Shown here: positions 28,963-37,624 of the stretch, piece by piece
Position numbering within the stretch: position 1 is the first letter of the stretch
Layout of the letters: each line of letters begins with the position of its first letter
The notes under the pieces: model-generated
Database searches by the model: none
What the model saw: only the letters and a program-made list of their open reading frames with translations
What the model was told of the DNA's origin: nothing
Assembly (NCBI RefSeq): GCF_002902365.1
Contig: NZ_PPQC01000044.1
Span: 49,740 to 113,739, forward strand
DNA: 64,000 nucleotides
DNA from: Staphylococcus cohnii subsp. cohnii
Lineage (GTDB): Bacteria; Bacillota; Bacilli; Staphylococcales; Staphylococcaceae
Reading direction: 5' to 3'
Translations under genes and position numbers: made by a program

Positions 28963-29539
28963 GATGTGCCTCCACAATTTCAATAAATAATTTAATTTGG
29001 TCGATACCGTATTCACTCAAAAATGATTCAGGATGGTATTGGACACCATAAACAGCAAATGCTCGATGTTCACAAGCCATAATAATCCCTTTATCATTGG
29101 TTGCTGTCACGGTTAGCTCAGCAGGAAATGTAGGTATATCAGCCATTAATGAGTGATAACGCATAACATTAAATGCTTTTGGTAAATTTTTAAAAATACC
29201 TTTGCCTGTATGCGTAATTAAAGTTGTATGTCCATGGATAGGCTTATAGTTCTTTACGATGTGCCCACCAAAATAACTAATAATTTGTTGAAACCCTAAA
29301 CACACACCCAAAATCGGCACATGGTTCATAAATTGTGTTATGACTTCATTTAAAATCGGATAATCTGACGGCGTTCCTGGCCCTGGCGATATTACAATTG
29401 CTGAGGGTTTCATATTGATCAGCTTTTCTATATTAATTTCATCCACATCAATCACTGTGATTGCCTCTGTATAACATTGTTTGAGATAGTCCACGATATT
29501 ATAGGTAAATGAGTCTTTATTATCGATTACAAGTAGCAT
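28946..29539 (-). CDS. pabA: Aminodeoxychorismate synthase glutamine amidotransferase PabA
   Basis: A 197-residue class I glutamine amidotransferase. The nucleophile is C80 in ILGVCLGFQQI; the His-Glu pair is in VQYHPESFLSEYG near the C-terminus; the oxyanion loop is SPGPGTPSDYP. Its pairing with pabB and a pabC-like gene assigns it to p-aminobenzoate synthesis, although PabA proteins can also serve anthranilate synthase. First gene of the pab operon, divergent from queC. Confidence 0.93.
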   Translation of the reverse strand: MLLVIDNKDSFTYNIVDYLKQCYTEAITVIDVDEINIEKLINMKPSAIVISPGPGTPSDYPILNEVITQFMNHVPILGVCLGFQQIISYFGGHIVKNYKPIHGHTTLITHTGKGIFKNLPKAFNVMRYHSLMADIPTFPAELTVTATNDKGIIMACEHRAFAVYGVQYHPESFLSEYGIDQIKLFIEIVEAHHASKI

Positions 29540-29599
29540 TGAATCACCTCAATTATAATTATATATTGTTCTAATATAGTCATTATCCCAAATCTCAAC

Positions 29600-29628
29600 T
29601 TGATTTTACAGCTTAAATGTATTATTCT
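29600..29628 (+). promoter_or_regulatory. Probable queCDE promoter
   Basis: TTGATT (29600-29605) and TATTCT (29623-29628) are separated by 17 bp and lie just upstream of the riboswitch, placing the start site near 29636. Inferred from motif match only. Confidence 0.5.
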
Positions 29629-29648
29629 AGTCACGGTATAAATATAAC

Positions 29649-29685
29649 AGAGGTTTCTAGCTGACACCCTCTATAAAAAACTAGA
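29649..29685 (+). promoter_or_regulatory. preQ1-I riboswitch
   Basis: AGAGG (29649-29653) pairs with CCTCT (29668-29672) as P1, followed by an A-rich tail ATAAAAAA and CTAG (29681-29684), which can pair with CTAG in the loop (29657-29660) as the pseudoknot. This is the small preQ1 class I aptamer. It precedes queCDE and a terminator, so ligand binding should switch off preQ1 synthesis genes. Confidence 0.92.
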
Positions 29686-29696
29686 CACTTGAACGA

Positions 29697-29729
29697 CGTC
29701 TATCTTTTTATAGAGATAGGCGTTTTTTT
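29697..29729 (+). terminator. Riboswitch-linked intrinsic terminator
   Basis: CGTCTATCT pairs with AGATAGGCG (one G-U pair) and is followed by seven T, just 12 nt after the preQ1 aptamer. It is the probable expression platform for transcriptional attenuation of queCDE. Confidence 0.88.
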
Positions 29730-29789
29730 ATGGCGTCATAAGTTTTATATGGCAAAGCTAGCACGATATTTTAAGGAGTGTAAACTATA

Positions 29790-30461
29790 ATGACACAACA
29801 GCCATTAAACAATAATAAAGCCATCGTCGTTTTTAGCGGGGGCCAAGACAGTACAACCTGTTTATTTTGGGCAAAAAAACATTTTGATGAAGTAGTCTTA
29901 GTGACTTTTGAATATGGACAAAGGCACGATACAGAAATTCAAGTTGCAAAACAAATCGCCAAGGAGCAAGCAGTAGAACACCATGTACTTGATATGTCAC
30001 TATTATCTCAACTCACTCCTAATGCGCTCACACAACATGACATTGATATAAATGAAGATGAAGACGGCATGCCAAACACTTTTGTACCTGCACGTAACTT
30101 GCTGTTCTTATCATTTGCTGGCGCACTAGCTTATCAAACTAATACAAAACATATTATCACAGGCGTATGTGAAACAGACTTTTCTGGTTACCCTGATTGT
30201 CGGGATAACTTTATAAAGTCAATGAACGTTACACTTTCACTCTCTATGGATAAAGATTTCGTTATTCACACACCGTTAATGTGGCTTGATAAGAAACAAA
30301 CATGGGCATTGAGTGATGAACTCGGTGTATTAGACTATGTTAGAAATCGAACGTTAACTTGTTATAACGGTATTATTGGTGAAGGTTGTGGCGAATGCCC
30401 TGCCTGTAAATTACGCGCACGTGGTCTTAATGCTTATTTAAAAGAAAAAGGAGCGAATTAA
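29790..30461 (+). CDS. queC: 7-cyano-7-deazaguanine synthase QueC
   Basis: A 223-residue ATP-dependent enzyme that converts 7-carboxy-7-deazaguanine to preQ0. The PP-loop is [11 protein letters not shown] at about 13-23; the zinc-binding cysteines are in [20 protein letters not shown] near the C-terminus. AAGGAG precedes the ATG. First gene of queC-queD-queE, under the preQ1 riboswitch. Confidence 0.96.
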   Translation: MTQQPLNNNKAIVVFSGGQDSTTCLFWAKKHFDEVVLVTFEYGQRHDTEIQVAKQIAKEQAVEHHVLDMSLLSQLTPNALTQHDIDINEDEDGMPNTFVPARNLLFLSFAGALAYQTNTKHIITGVCETDFSGYPDCRDNFIKSMNVTLSLSMDKDFVIHTPLMWLDKKQTWALSDELGVLDYVRNRTLTCYNGIIGEGCGECPACKLRARGLNAYLKEKGAN

Positions 30462-30462
30462 T

Positions 30463-30888
30463 ATGTTCCAACAAAATTATCCGAGTGTGAACCACAATTA
30501 CCAATTTGAACTTAATAAGGATTTTAATTTTTCAGCTGCACATTATATTCCAAGTGAAGACGCTGGAAAATGCATGCGTACGCATGGACATACTTATTTT
30601 GTCAACTTAACAATCGGTGGAGATACCGTAGACCATAATGGATTTTTAGTGAATTTTAGTGAATTGAAGCAGCTCGTTCACGGACAATTCGACCACCAAT
30701 TATTGAATGAGTTACCTCAATTTAAAGGTAAAAGTCCATCGACTGAAATTGTTGCACAAACGATATATGAGATGGTTCAGTCCTCATTAGATCAAAGACC
30801 AAACAAACCACAATGCTTACAAGTTTATGTTAGAGAAACACCAACAAGTTATGTCATATATCGACCAAAGGAGCTAAATCATGAGTAA
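30463..30888 (+). CDS. queD: 6-carboxy-5,6,7,8-tetrahydropterin synthase QueD
   Basis: A 141-residue member of the PTPS-like family that converts dihydroneopterin triphosphate to carboxytetrahydropterin. Zinc histidines are the H in FSAAHYIP and the pair in RTHGHTYFV; the catalytic cysteine is in GKCMRTHGH; the acid/base end is EIVAQ and YVRETPTS. It begins two bases after queC and overlaps queE by 8 bp, so the three are translated together. Confidence 0.95.
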   Translation: MFQQNYPSVNHNYQFELNKDFNFSAAHYIPSEDAGKCMRTHGHTYFVNLTIGGDTVDHNGFLVNFSELKQLVHGQFDHQLLNELPQFKGKSPSTEIVAQTIYEMVQSSLDQRPNKPQCLQVYVRETPTSYVIYRPKELNHE

Positions 30889-31597
30889 AATACCTGTGCT
30901 TGAAATTTTTGGTCCAACGATACAAGGTGAAGGCCGTGTAATCGGTCGTAAAACCATGTTTGTACGTACAGCTGGATGTGATTATCGTTGTAGTTGGTGT
31001 GACTCAAGTTTTACATGGGACGGCAGTGCTAAAGAAGATATACGCATGATGGATGCCACAGAGATTTATGAGAAATTATATGACATTGCGGGTGAATCAT
31101 TTAACCACGTAACAATTTCAGGAGGTAATCCTGCTTTAATAAAAGGCATTCAAGGATTAGTCGATTTATTCGAAGAAAAAGGCATACAAAGCGCTCTAGA
31201 AACCCAAGGAAGCAAATTCCAGCCATGGATGACACAAATTGATGATTTAACAATTAGTCCAAAACCACCTAGCTCAATGATGAAACCAAATTTACCTATA
31301 TTAGATGACGTCATTGCTAAATGTAAGCCAGAAACACTCAATCTCAAGGTAGTTATTTTTGATGACGATGACTTTGAATTCGCAAAAATGATTCATCATA
31401 GATATCCTAATGTGCCATTTTATTTACAAGTTGGGAATCCATACCTAGATGGAGAATATGTCGAATCTCATACAGAAAAGTTACTTTCATTATATGAAGC
31501 CCTTGTTAATCGTGTTATGGATAGTAGCGATATGAATAATGTATATGTATTACCTCAATTACACACATTACTTTGGAGTAATAAAAAAGGTGTTTAA
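30881..31597 (+). CDS. queE: 7-carboxy-7-deazaguanine synthase QueE (radical SAM)
   Basis: A 238-residue radical-SAM enzyme. The iron-sulfur cluster cysteines are C33, C37 and C40 in AGCDYRCSWCDSSF, and FGPTIQGEGRVIGR is the typical QueE opening. The SAM-binding TISGGNPAL follows. It contracts carboxytetrahydropterin to the deazaguanine. Last gene of the operon; it overlaps queD by 8 bp and is followed by a terminator. Confidence 0.95.
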   Translation: MSKIPVLEIFGPTIQGEGRVIGRKTMFVRTAGCDYRCSWCDSSFTWDGSAKEDIRMMDATEIYEKLYDIAGESFNHVTISGGNPALIKGIQGLVDLFEEKGIQSALETQGSKFQPWMTQIDDLTISPKPPSSMMKPNLPILDDVIAKCKPETLNLKVVIFDDDDFEFAKMIHHRYPNVPFYLQVGNPYLDGEYVESHTEKLLSLYEALVNRVMDSSDMNNVYVLPQLHTLLWSNKKGV

Positions 31598-31609
31598 ATT
31601 GAGTAAATC

Positions 31610-31660
31610 AACCGGTTCGTTGTATAATGCTCTTTGTCTATACAATAAATCGGTTTTTCT
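31610..31660 (+). terminator. Terminator after queE
   Basis: AACCG...TTGTATA pairs with TATACAA...CGGTT in an interrupted stem, followed by TTTTTC TTTT. It lies 12 bp after the queE stop. Confidence 0.75.
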
Positions 31661-31839
31661 TTTGTACATTAAATATAGTAATGATTGTCACTGTAAATAT
31701 AATTATTAAAAATAATAACATTTTTACAATATGTCAGATGATGACTTATAATTTTTTAAAACATCAACTGTTATTAAATGATTAAATCTAACTTAATTGA
31801 TATAATGTTGCAGTGAAGTATCTAGGTTAGGAGAGCAAC

Positions 31840-32433
31840 ATGCTAATAAATATAATCATCAATATAGCTACGGTAGTAATCATACTCGGTATTGATTTAT
31901 ATCGTCAGAATTTCAAACAACTTAAGTTTAGCTCTATACTTTTATCAATAACTATTAACAGTATCATCAATTTAGTCTTTGTTGGTAAATACGATTACAT
32001 AACATTTTACACTTGCACTCAATTGGTTATTTGGACATTATTGCAATTGTATCTCAATAAAAAAACAAAAATATATGTGATAACTGATCAAAAATTTATT
32101 GGTTTTATTTTAACGATTATCATGAGTACATCTTTAATCCTTTCATACGATACAAGTAAAGATTCTTACTATATGTCCATTCCGTATTTAGCTCCAGCTA
32201 TTTTTCTCATAGGTGCAACTTTATTGTTCTATAGTACATTTCAAACACATGAAAAAGAACAAATTAAAATCTTGAATCGTATTCGTAAACCAGTAATGAT
32301 TGGGCAAATTATTATTGTATTATCTTTTACAATCATGCCGTTATTAACACCTTATTGGTATGCCTTTATTATTGTACATTTATTATTCTTACTTTTTTTA
32401 TTATGGCAGAATATATTTTTTTCAAAAAAATGA
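31840..32433 (+). CDS. Multi-pass membrane protein, unknown function
   Basis: A 197-residue very hydrophobic protein with about six predicted membrane helices and short basic loops; the ending NIFFSKK is positively charged. TAGGAGAG precedes the ATG. I do not recognise a family. In S. aureus a protein of similar size sits between queE and the sae genes; it does not look like SaeQ. A short gap of 63 bp to the next small membrane gene allows cotranscription. Called on hydrophobicity, ribosome binding site and conserved position. Confidence 0.75.
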   Translation: MLINIIINIATVVIILGIDLYRQNFKQLKFSSILLSITINSIINLVFVGKYDYITFYTCTQLVIWTLLQLYLNKKTKIYVITDQKFIGFILTIIMSTSLILSYDTSKDSYYMSIPYLAPAIFLIGATLLFYSTFQTHEKEQIKILNRIRKPVMIGQIIIVLSFTIMPLLTPYWYAFIIVHLLFLLFLLWQNIFFSKK

Positions 32434-32496
32434 TTAGCAAATTATATTTTGTGGTATGTAATAATTGATAATAATATTTAAAAAGGAGGTATACTT

Positions 32497-32751
32497 ATGT
32501 TTGGATTTATTATTATGTTAATTGTCGGCGGTTTGATTGGCTGGATTGCTGGTGGTATCGTCGGTAAAGATATCCCTGGAGGTATTTTAGGTAATATTAT
32601 TGCCGGTATCGTAGGTTCTGCACTAGGCTCATGGATATTAGGTGATTGGGGTTGGCACTTAGGCGGTATCGCTATCTTCCCTGCACTAATTGGAACAATT
32701 GTTCTTGTTGCCCTTTTATCATTTATATTGGGTAAATTACGTAAAAAATAA
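32497..32751 (+). CDS. GlsB/YeaQ/YmgE-family stress membrane protein
   Basis: An 84-residue glycine-rich protein with three predicted membrane helices, of the transglycosylase-associated (GlsB/YeaQ/YmgE) family: GGLIGWIAGGIVGKDIPGGI at the start is the family hallmark, and GKLRKK ends it. In other Gram-positives this family is stress-induced and in enterococci linked to envelope stress and Asp23/Gls proteins. A strong AAAAGGAGG ribosome binding site supports high expression. No sigma-B promoter was clearly recognised. Confidence 0.87.
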   Translation: MFGFIIMLIVGGLIGWIAGGIVGKDIPGGILGNIIAGIVGSALGSWILGDWGWHLGGIAIFPALIGTIVLVALLSFILGKLRKK

Positions 32752-32876
32752 ATGGTTTGTAAAATTTTTAGTTTTAACAGAAATTCCTAAAACTTAATGT
32801 CATAGTTTCTATATCGACAGAAGATGACTATATAGCGAAAGTATTCAGGAATACTAAAATCTCAACCAAAAATAAG

Positions 32877-32918
32877 CGTCAATTTCTATAAACATATTAT
32901 AGAAATTGACGTTTTTTT
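32877..32918 (+). terminator. Perfect stem-loop with T-run (repeat family copy)
   Basis: CGTCAATTTCTATA pairs perfectly with TATAGAAATTGACG over a 7-nt loop, followed by seven T. It lies 126 bp after the GlsB-like stop and is the best copy of the stem also present at 1525-1564 and 48093-48133. Confidence 0.85.
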
Positions 32919-33253
32919 GTTTTTTGAAGTTATATTATCTTGAGGGGTTTATAATCTATCTTTCGTAAAATGTCACTCGTATCAACCTTAGTCGTTGTTT
33001 TAACTTTGTGTGTATGGCACAACAATAACCTAAAATCTAAAATAACTTTTATAAAACAAACATTACTTCTATATCAAAATTTCTTTGACTATAGTGTTTT
33101 TGTTTTTAAAAGTATTTAACTAATTAGACTCGTTCTATAATTTTGTAATGTGCTAATGCTTGAGAATGATATGCTTAAAAGCCTACAGACTCAATTGTAT
33201 CTCCAAGCATCTAAGGTCAAAATTGTAATAATCATTTTGTTTATACACAAAGA

Positions 33254-33290
33254 AGCCCCCAGGCTATACTTTTAGCATAGCTTGAGGGCT
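33254..33290 (-). terminator. Terminator after csbB
   Basis: AGCCCCCAGGCTAT pairs with ATAGCTTGAGGGCT (one mismatch). It lies immediately after the csbB stop, with a T-rich minus-strand tail. Confidence 0.8.
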
Positions 33291-33294
33291 AGAA

Positions 33295-34386
33295 TTATCT
33301 GTGTTTAACGAGCGTTTTATTTTTTTCAGTTTTCACCTTATGTGATGGTACATAAAAATGCTCTTCTCTATTTATTCTGTTTTCATTATTTTCTTCTGGA
33401 TATTCAGACATTTCTATTTCAGATCCCAATCCTGTTGTTTTGTGTATTGGTTTCAAATTAGATACTTGAACAATATATTTTGGTCGCTGTTTTACTTCAT
33501 AATATATCCTACCGATATATTCGCCTATAATACCTATTGAAATAAGTTGTATACCTCCAAGTAATAAAATAGCTGCAATGGTTGAAAAGTATCCTGGTGT
33601 TTTCACACCGTTAATCATAATGTTACCAAAGCTAAATACAATATAAAGTAGACTCACAAAAAATACGATAAGTCCTAAATAAATCATAGCCCGTAACGGC
33701 TTATTATTAAATGAAATCAAGCCATCTATTCCATAATTTAGTAATTTACCAAATGACCATTTAGACGTACCTTCTTCTCTTTCAACGTTTTCATAAGTGA
33801 AAACCTTAGTATTATAACCTATCCATTCATACAACCCTTTTGAAAAACGATTATATTCATTTAACGATGTTAATGAGTGTAGTGCGCGTTGACTAAGCAA
33901 CCTAAAATCTCCAACGCCATCTTCTAATTTAATATCCTCAACAAAGTGATTAATCATTTTATAATAGCATTTAGTTAAAAATTTTCTTGAACGTTTTTCA
34001 CCTGTTCTATCACGTTTTGCAACAACTTGATCATAGCCATCCAAATAACTATCTATCATCTGTGGTATAAGCTCTGGCGGGTGCTGTAAATCAGCATCAA
34101 TCATCACAACAGCATCACATGCCACACTGTGTTGGAAACCGGCAATCATCGCTGATTCTTTACCAAAATTCCTACTGAACGAAATATACTTCACATGTTC
34201 ATCATGAGTTGCCATTTCTTGAATATAATTAATCGTTTTATCATGGCTACCATCATCTACAAATAGTAAATCATAGTTATAGTGACGGTTAAGACTATCT
34301 TTTTCTAGTATTTCAGTTAACCTATGGTATGTTTTTAATATTACTTCACCTTCGTTATAACATGGCACTATAACTCTTATCTGCAT
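33295..34386 (-). CDS. csbB: Polyprenyl-phosphate glycosyltransferase CsbB-like
   Basis: About 363 residues of GT family 2 (dolichol-P-mannose synthase/GtrB type). The N-terminal catalytic domain has VPCYNEGEV, FVDDGSHDKT and the metal-binding DADLQHPPELI; the KRDRTGEKRSRKF segment follows; two membrane helices (about 230-300) anchor it; the tail is charged. In Bacillus and S. aureus CsbB loads GlcNAc on undecaprenyl phosphate for lipoteichoic acid modification with YfhO/GtcA partners. The ATG at 34386 has GAAGGTG at good spacing and is preferred to one at 34401. Confidence 0.87.
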   Translation of the reverse strand: MQIRVIVPCYNEGEVILKTYHRLTEILEKDSLNRHYNYDLLFVDDGSHDKTINYIQEMATHDEHVKYISFSRNFGKESAMIAGFQHSVACDAVVMIDADLQHPPELIPQMIDSYLDGYDQVVAKRDRTGEKRSRKFLTKCYYKMINHFVEDIKLEDGVGDFRLLSQRALHSLTSLNEYNRFSKGLYEWIGYNTKVFTYENVEREEGTSKWSFGKLLNYGIDGLISFNNKPLRAMIYLGLIVFFVSLLYIVFSFGNIMINGVKTPGYFSTIAAILLLGGIQLISIGIIGEYIGRIYYEVKQRPKYIVQVSNLKPIHKTTGLGSEIEMSEYPEENNENRINREEHFYVPSHKVKTEKNKTLVKHR

Positions 34387-34917
34387 AATAAACACCTTCA
34401 TTTCAATTACTTCAATTTCACTTTACCAATATTTACAGTTATTTCGCCATTCTTTTCATTTAGATTTACATAATTTTTATATTTCCTTAATATTCAATTA
34501 TAAAACTTACACGCTTTAAAAAAATTGCCGAAACAGATAACATCAATGGTTTACATAACAAAGAAAATCTAAAATGCAATTTTCAAATTTTTCTAATAAA
34601 ACAGATTATATATACACATAAATGTTGCTCTATATCTTTTTTGAAAAAAGTTGTAACTTTGTCCGTCTAGTTTATCAACTATTTGTCAGAAATGGAAACA
34701 AAACCTAATATTAGTAAAATTAAAAAAATAAGATAGAGAATTAAGTGTCATTAAAACAATTCTCTATCTTACACAATATAAAATAATCAGCTTACAACCT
34801 TTTAGGTATATGTTACAGAAAATAGACCAATGATTATAATCGCTGATTATTAATTTTGTAATTATTATTCAGTAACACATGCTGATAAAACGATTTAAAC
34901 TTACTACTTTAAATAAC
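34387..34917. other. Intergenic region upstream of csbB
   Basis: About 530 bp, AT-rich. It holds a 13-bp stem-loop at 34730-34770 that probably ends the aldo-keto reductase transcript, and presumably the csbB promoter. No gene seen. Confidence 0.5.
34730..34770 (-). terminator. Stem-loop downstream of aldo-keto reductase gene
   Basis: AAGATAGAGAATT pairs perfectly with AATTCTCTATCTT over a 15-nt loop. It is 148 bp after the stop; the minus strand continues ATTTTTTTAATTT. Confidence 0.7.
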
Positions 34918-35757
34918 TTATTTTAAATCACCTATACGCACTTGATCAGGATCTTTACCTTGACGAGCATCTCGATTTAGATTATCAATTTCAGCAATGT
35001 CTGTTAATTCTAAATTAAAATCAAAAATTTCATAATTTTCTTGGATACGTTTTGGTGTTTTAGATTTAGGTATAATCAAACGGTTGTGTGCTAAATGCCA
35101 ACGCAACACAATTTGCGCAGGTGTTTTACTATAACGTTCAGCAATATCAGCAATGACAGGATGTTCAAGTAAACCTTGGTTTCGCATGAGCGGCATCCAA
35201 GCTGTCACGGCGATATCATGCTTATCACAAAAATCTTGTAATTCATGCTGATTGAAATAAGGATGTACCTCCACTTGATTTACTGCAGGTGTAATTTCTG
35301 TTTCAGCCATCAATTTTTCTAAATGATGTTGCTTAAAGTTACATACACCAATTGCACGTATTCGACCTTCTTTGTATAATTTTTCCATCGCTCTATATGT
35401 TTCAATAAAAAGTCCATCTTCTTCACATGGCCAATGTATTAAAAATAAATCTAAATAATCAGTGCCTAAATTCTCTATAGATTTTGTAAAAAATTCAATC
35501 GTTTTATCATACCCTTGATAATCATTCCATATCTTTGAAGTAATAAACAATTCAGAACGGGGCACATCAGATTTTTTCAAAGCATTGCCTAATGCAATTT
35601 CATTTTTATAAAAGTAAGCTGTATCAAAAGCACGGTAACCGATATCTAAAGCGCTAGATACAGCTTTTTCCATTTCCTCATCAGTAATTTTGTAAACACC
35701 CAAACCGATTTTCGGCATAGGGTAACCATTATTTAAATAATAAGTATCTTCTATCAT
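34918..35757 (-). CDS. Aldo/keto reductase (AKR5-like)
   Basis: About 279 residues of the NADPH-dependent aldo-keto reductase family. The catalytic Asp and Tyr are in FDTAYFYKNE, the Lys in ITSKIWNDY, the His in LFLIHWPCE; the cofactor end is PKSKTPKRIQEN. It resembles the YtbE/DkgA-type 2,5-diketogluconate or glyoxal reductases; the real substrate is unknown. An upstream ATG at 35799 exists, but AGAGGAGG lies properly before the ATG at 35757, giving MIEDTYYLNNG. Confidence 0.9.
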   Translation of the reverse strand: MIEDTYYLNNGYPMPKIGLGVYKITDEEMEKAVSSALDIGYRAFDTAYFYKNEIALGNALKKSDVPRSELFITSKIWNDYQGYDKTIEFFTKSIENLGTDYLDLFLIHWPCEEDGLFIETYRAMEKLYKEGRIRAIGVCNFKQHHLEKLMAETEITPAVNQVEVHPYFNQHELQDFCDKHDIAVTAWMPLMRNQGLLEHPVIADIAERYSKTPAQIVLRWHLAHNRLIIPKSKTPKRIQENYEIFDFNLELTDIAEIDNLNRDARQGKDPDQVRIGDLK

Positions 35758-35810
35758 AAATTTATCCTCCTCTTTATTAGTATAGATGTATATTTTCATC
35801 CTTTAAATAA

Positions 35811-35844
35811 AAAAACTGGGACATTGATTGATGTCCCAGTTTTT
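35811..35844. terminator. Bidirectional terminator between corC-like gene and aldo-keto reductase
   Basis: AAAAACTGGGACAT pairs perfectly with ATGTCCCAGTTTTT over a 6-nt loop. It contains the TGGGACA element seen in several hairpins of this window. Confidence 0.87.
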
Positions 35845-35973
35845 GCAATACCTACTCATTTTTATAATACAAGTTGTATGCGTATGGTGCAAAATATATG
35901 TTGATATTTTGCTAGCAAATGATAATTGCTATGTTAAAAACTCAAACATCACTAAATTATCATCATTCGCAGT

Positions 35974-37326
35974 TTAATTATCATTACTTTCTTCGTCTTC
36001 ATCTTCTTCAGGAGTCGGACGTGTTTCATGATATTCAAACTCTAAGATAACATTGATAATTTGATGATTATCCACTTCCGATATTACCCAACGATCATAT
36101 TGTGTATCTACATAATCATTTGGTTGTAAGTTGGTATTATGTGCTTGTAACCAACCACCAATTGTATCTATATCTTCAGAATCCTCAAATTCAATACCAA
36201 ATTGATCGTTTAAATCATCTAATAACACTCTACCGTTAATTTGGTATTTATTGTCACTTAGTCTGAGAACATCATTGACTTCATCATCGTCAAACTCATC
36301 ACGAATTTCACCAACAATTTCTTCTAATATATCTTCCATAGTTAAAATACCTGCTGTACCACCATATTCATCAATAATCAAACTAATGTGAACGTGTTCA
36401 CGCTGCATTCTGATAAGCGCATCACTGATTCTAGTAGTTTCGGAAATCATTGGCAAATCATGGATATAGTTACTTGCTTTCATCGGTTTACCAGAAGCAT
36501 ACTCTGTTAAAAATTCTTTTACGTTAATAAACCCTTTTACATGGTCTTTATCGCCATCTTCTGTAATTGGATAACGTGTGAATTGATGTTCTTTAATTGT
36601 TTCTAATAATTCATCTACATTAAATGGCTCATTTAGTGTAACCATTTGTGTACGCGGCACCATGATATCTTTAGCATGTCTTTCATCAAAAGAAAAGATG
36701 TTTTGCATATATGCTAATTCTGTTTGATTGATTTCTCCGCCATTGTAACTATTATTTATGATAATTTTTATTTCTTCTTCTGACATAGCATCATTATTTG
36801 CATCAGGATCCACACCAAACATACGAATAATCATTCTTGCTGAACCATTCATTAACCAAATTAATGGCTTCATTATAAATCCGAAGTAATATAGCGGTCT
36901 AGCATAAACTAGTGCCAATTTTTCGGTATATTGGATAGCAAGCGTTTTCGGTGCTAATTCACCCAAGACAACATGCAAATATGTCACAATGATAAACGCT
37001 ACAATAAATGAAAAAGTTGTCGTTAGTGCTTCTGGTAAATGGATTAATTCAAATAATGGGTGTAGCAATTTGTTAAATGTTGGTTCACCTAACCAACCTA
37101 GTCCTAAAGATGTCACGGTAATACCCAATTGACATGCTGATAAGTAATAGTCTAAGTTTTTAATCATCTTTTTAACAACACGTGCACTACCGTTGCCTTC
37201 TGTTGCAAGTTGTTCAATCCTAGTAGTACGCACTTTAACTAATGCGAATTCTGATCCTACGAAGACTGTAGTTAATGCTATTAAAAAAAAGAATATTACT
37301 AAATTTATTATGGTCACTGTTTCCAA
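35974..37326 (-). CDS. mpfA: CorC/HlyC-family transporter, MpfA-like magnesium exporter
   Basis: A 450-residue CNNM/CorC-type protein: a DUF21 membrane domain (about 1-190, four helices), a CBS pair (about 210-335) and a CorC_HlyC domain (about 350-430), ending in an acidic tail. S. aureus MpfA at this syntenic place protects against high magnesium. The only upstream start is TTG at 37326. The strong GGAGGT site is 24 nt away, with a CCCTA-GAAA-TAGGG hairpin between; folding that hairpin leaves about 10 nt. A weaker AGGGA inside the hairpin is the alternative ribosome binding site. Confidence 0.9.
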   Translation of the reverse strand: METVTIINLVIFFFLIALTTVFVGSEFALVKVRTTRIEQLATEGNGSARVVKKMIKNLDYYLSACQLGITVTSLGLGWLGEPTFNKLLHPLFELIHLPEALTTTFSFIVAFIIVTYLHVVLGELAPKTLAIQYTEKLALVYARPLYYFGFIMKPLIWLMNGSARMIIRMFGVDPDANNDAMSEEEIKIIINNSYNGGEINQTELAYMQNIFSFDERHAKDIMVPRTQMVTLNEPFNVDELLETIKEHQFTRYPITEDGDKDHVKGFINVKEFLTEYASGKPMKASNYIHDLPMISETTRISDALIRMQREHVHISLIIDEYGGTAGILTMEDILEEIVGEIRDEFDDDEVNDVLRLSDNKYQINGRVLLDDLNDQFGIEFEDSEDIDTIGGWLQAHNTNLQPNDYVDTQYDRWVISEVDNHQIINVILEFEYHETRPTPEEDEDEESNDN

Positions 37327-37356
37327 TTAGTTCCCTATTTCTAGGGATTCACCTCC
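37327..37356 (-). promoter_or_regulatory. Hairpin-bridged ribosome binding site of mpfA-like gene
   Basis: GGAGGT (minus strand, 37351-37356) is separated from the TTG start (37324-37326) by 24 nt. The hairpin CCCTA-GAAA-TAGGG (37333-37346) fills 14 of these, so its folding restores a spacing of about 10. The 3' arm contains AGGG, which could be a competing ribosome binding site masked by the stem. Confidence 0.5.
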
Positions 37357-37624
37357 AAATTTTGTGTCACAATAGGTGACTGCTTATAAAATATTATATG
37401 ATTGTTAAAGTTTGTATTATATGCTAAATCCTTCCCATTGTAACACCTCCCTAAAAATACGCATTTCTTTTATTTTATCATAATAGTTGTTTCGAAAGTA
37501 ATTTATACAAATTAAAATTTATATTCACCTAATGTATCATTTAAACGCAAAATTACCTTCGCGTCAACTTTCTAAATTTTACATCATTTGTCCTAAATAA
37601 TATTTATTTATTCTAAAATAATGA

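Larger units (their letters stand above)
32752..33294. other. Intergenic region between GlsB-like gene and csbB
   Basis: The 543-bp region contains the stem-loop repeat at 32877-32918 and the csbB terminator at 33254-33290. This is about where the sae two-component genes would begin in S. aureus; nothing resembling a sensor kinase or response regulator, or remnants of one, was seen in the six frames. Confidence 0.5.

Noticed and set aside
31598..34386. Degraded saeRS
   Set aside because: No frame with kinase or response-regulator motifs, even broken ones.
37327..37624. Magnesium (M-box) riboswitch before the mpfA-like gene
   Set aside because: None of the conserved M-box sequence blocks are present; only a small hairpin is seen.
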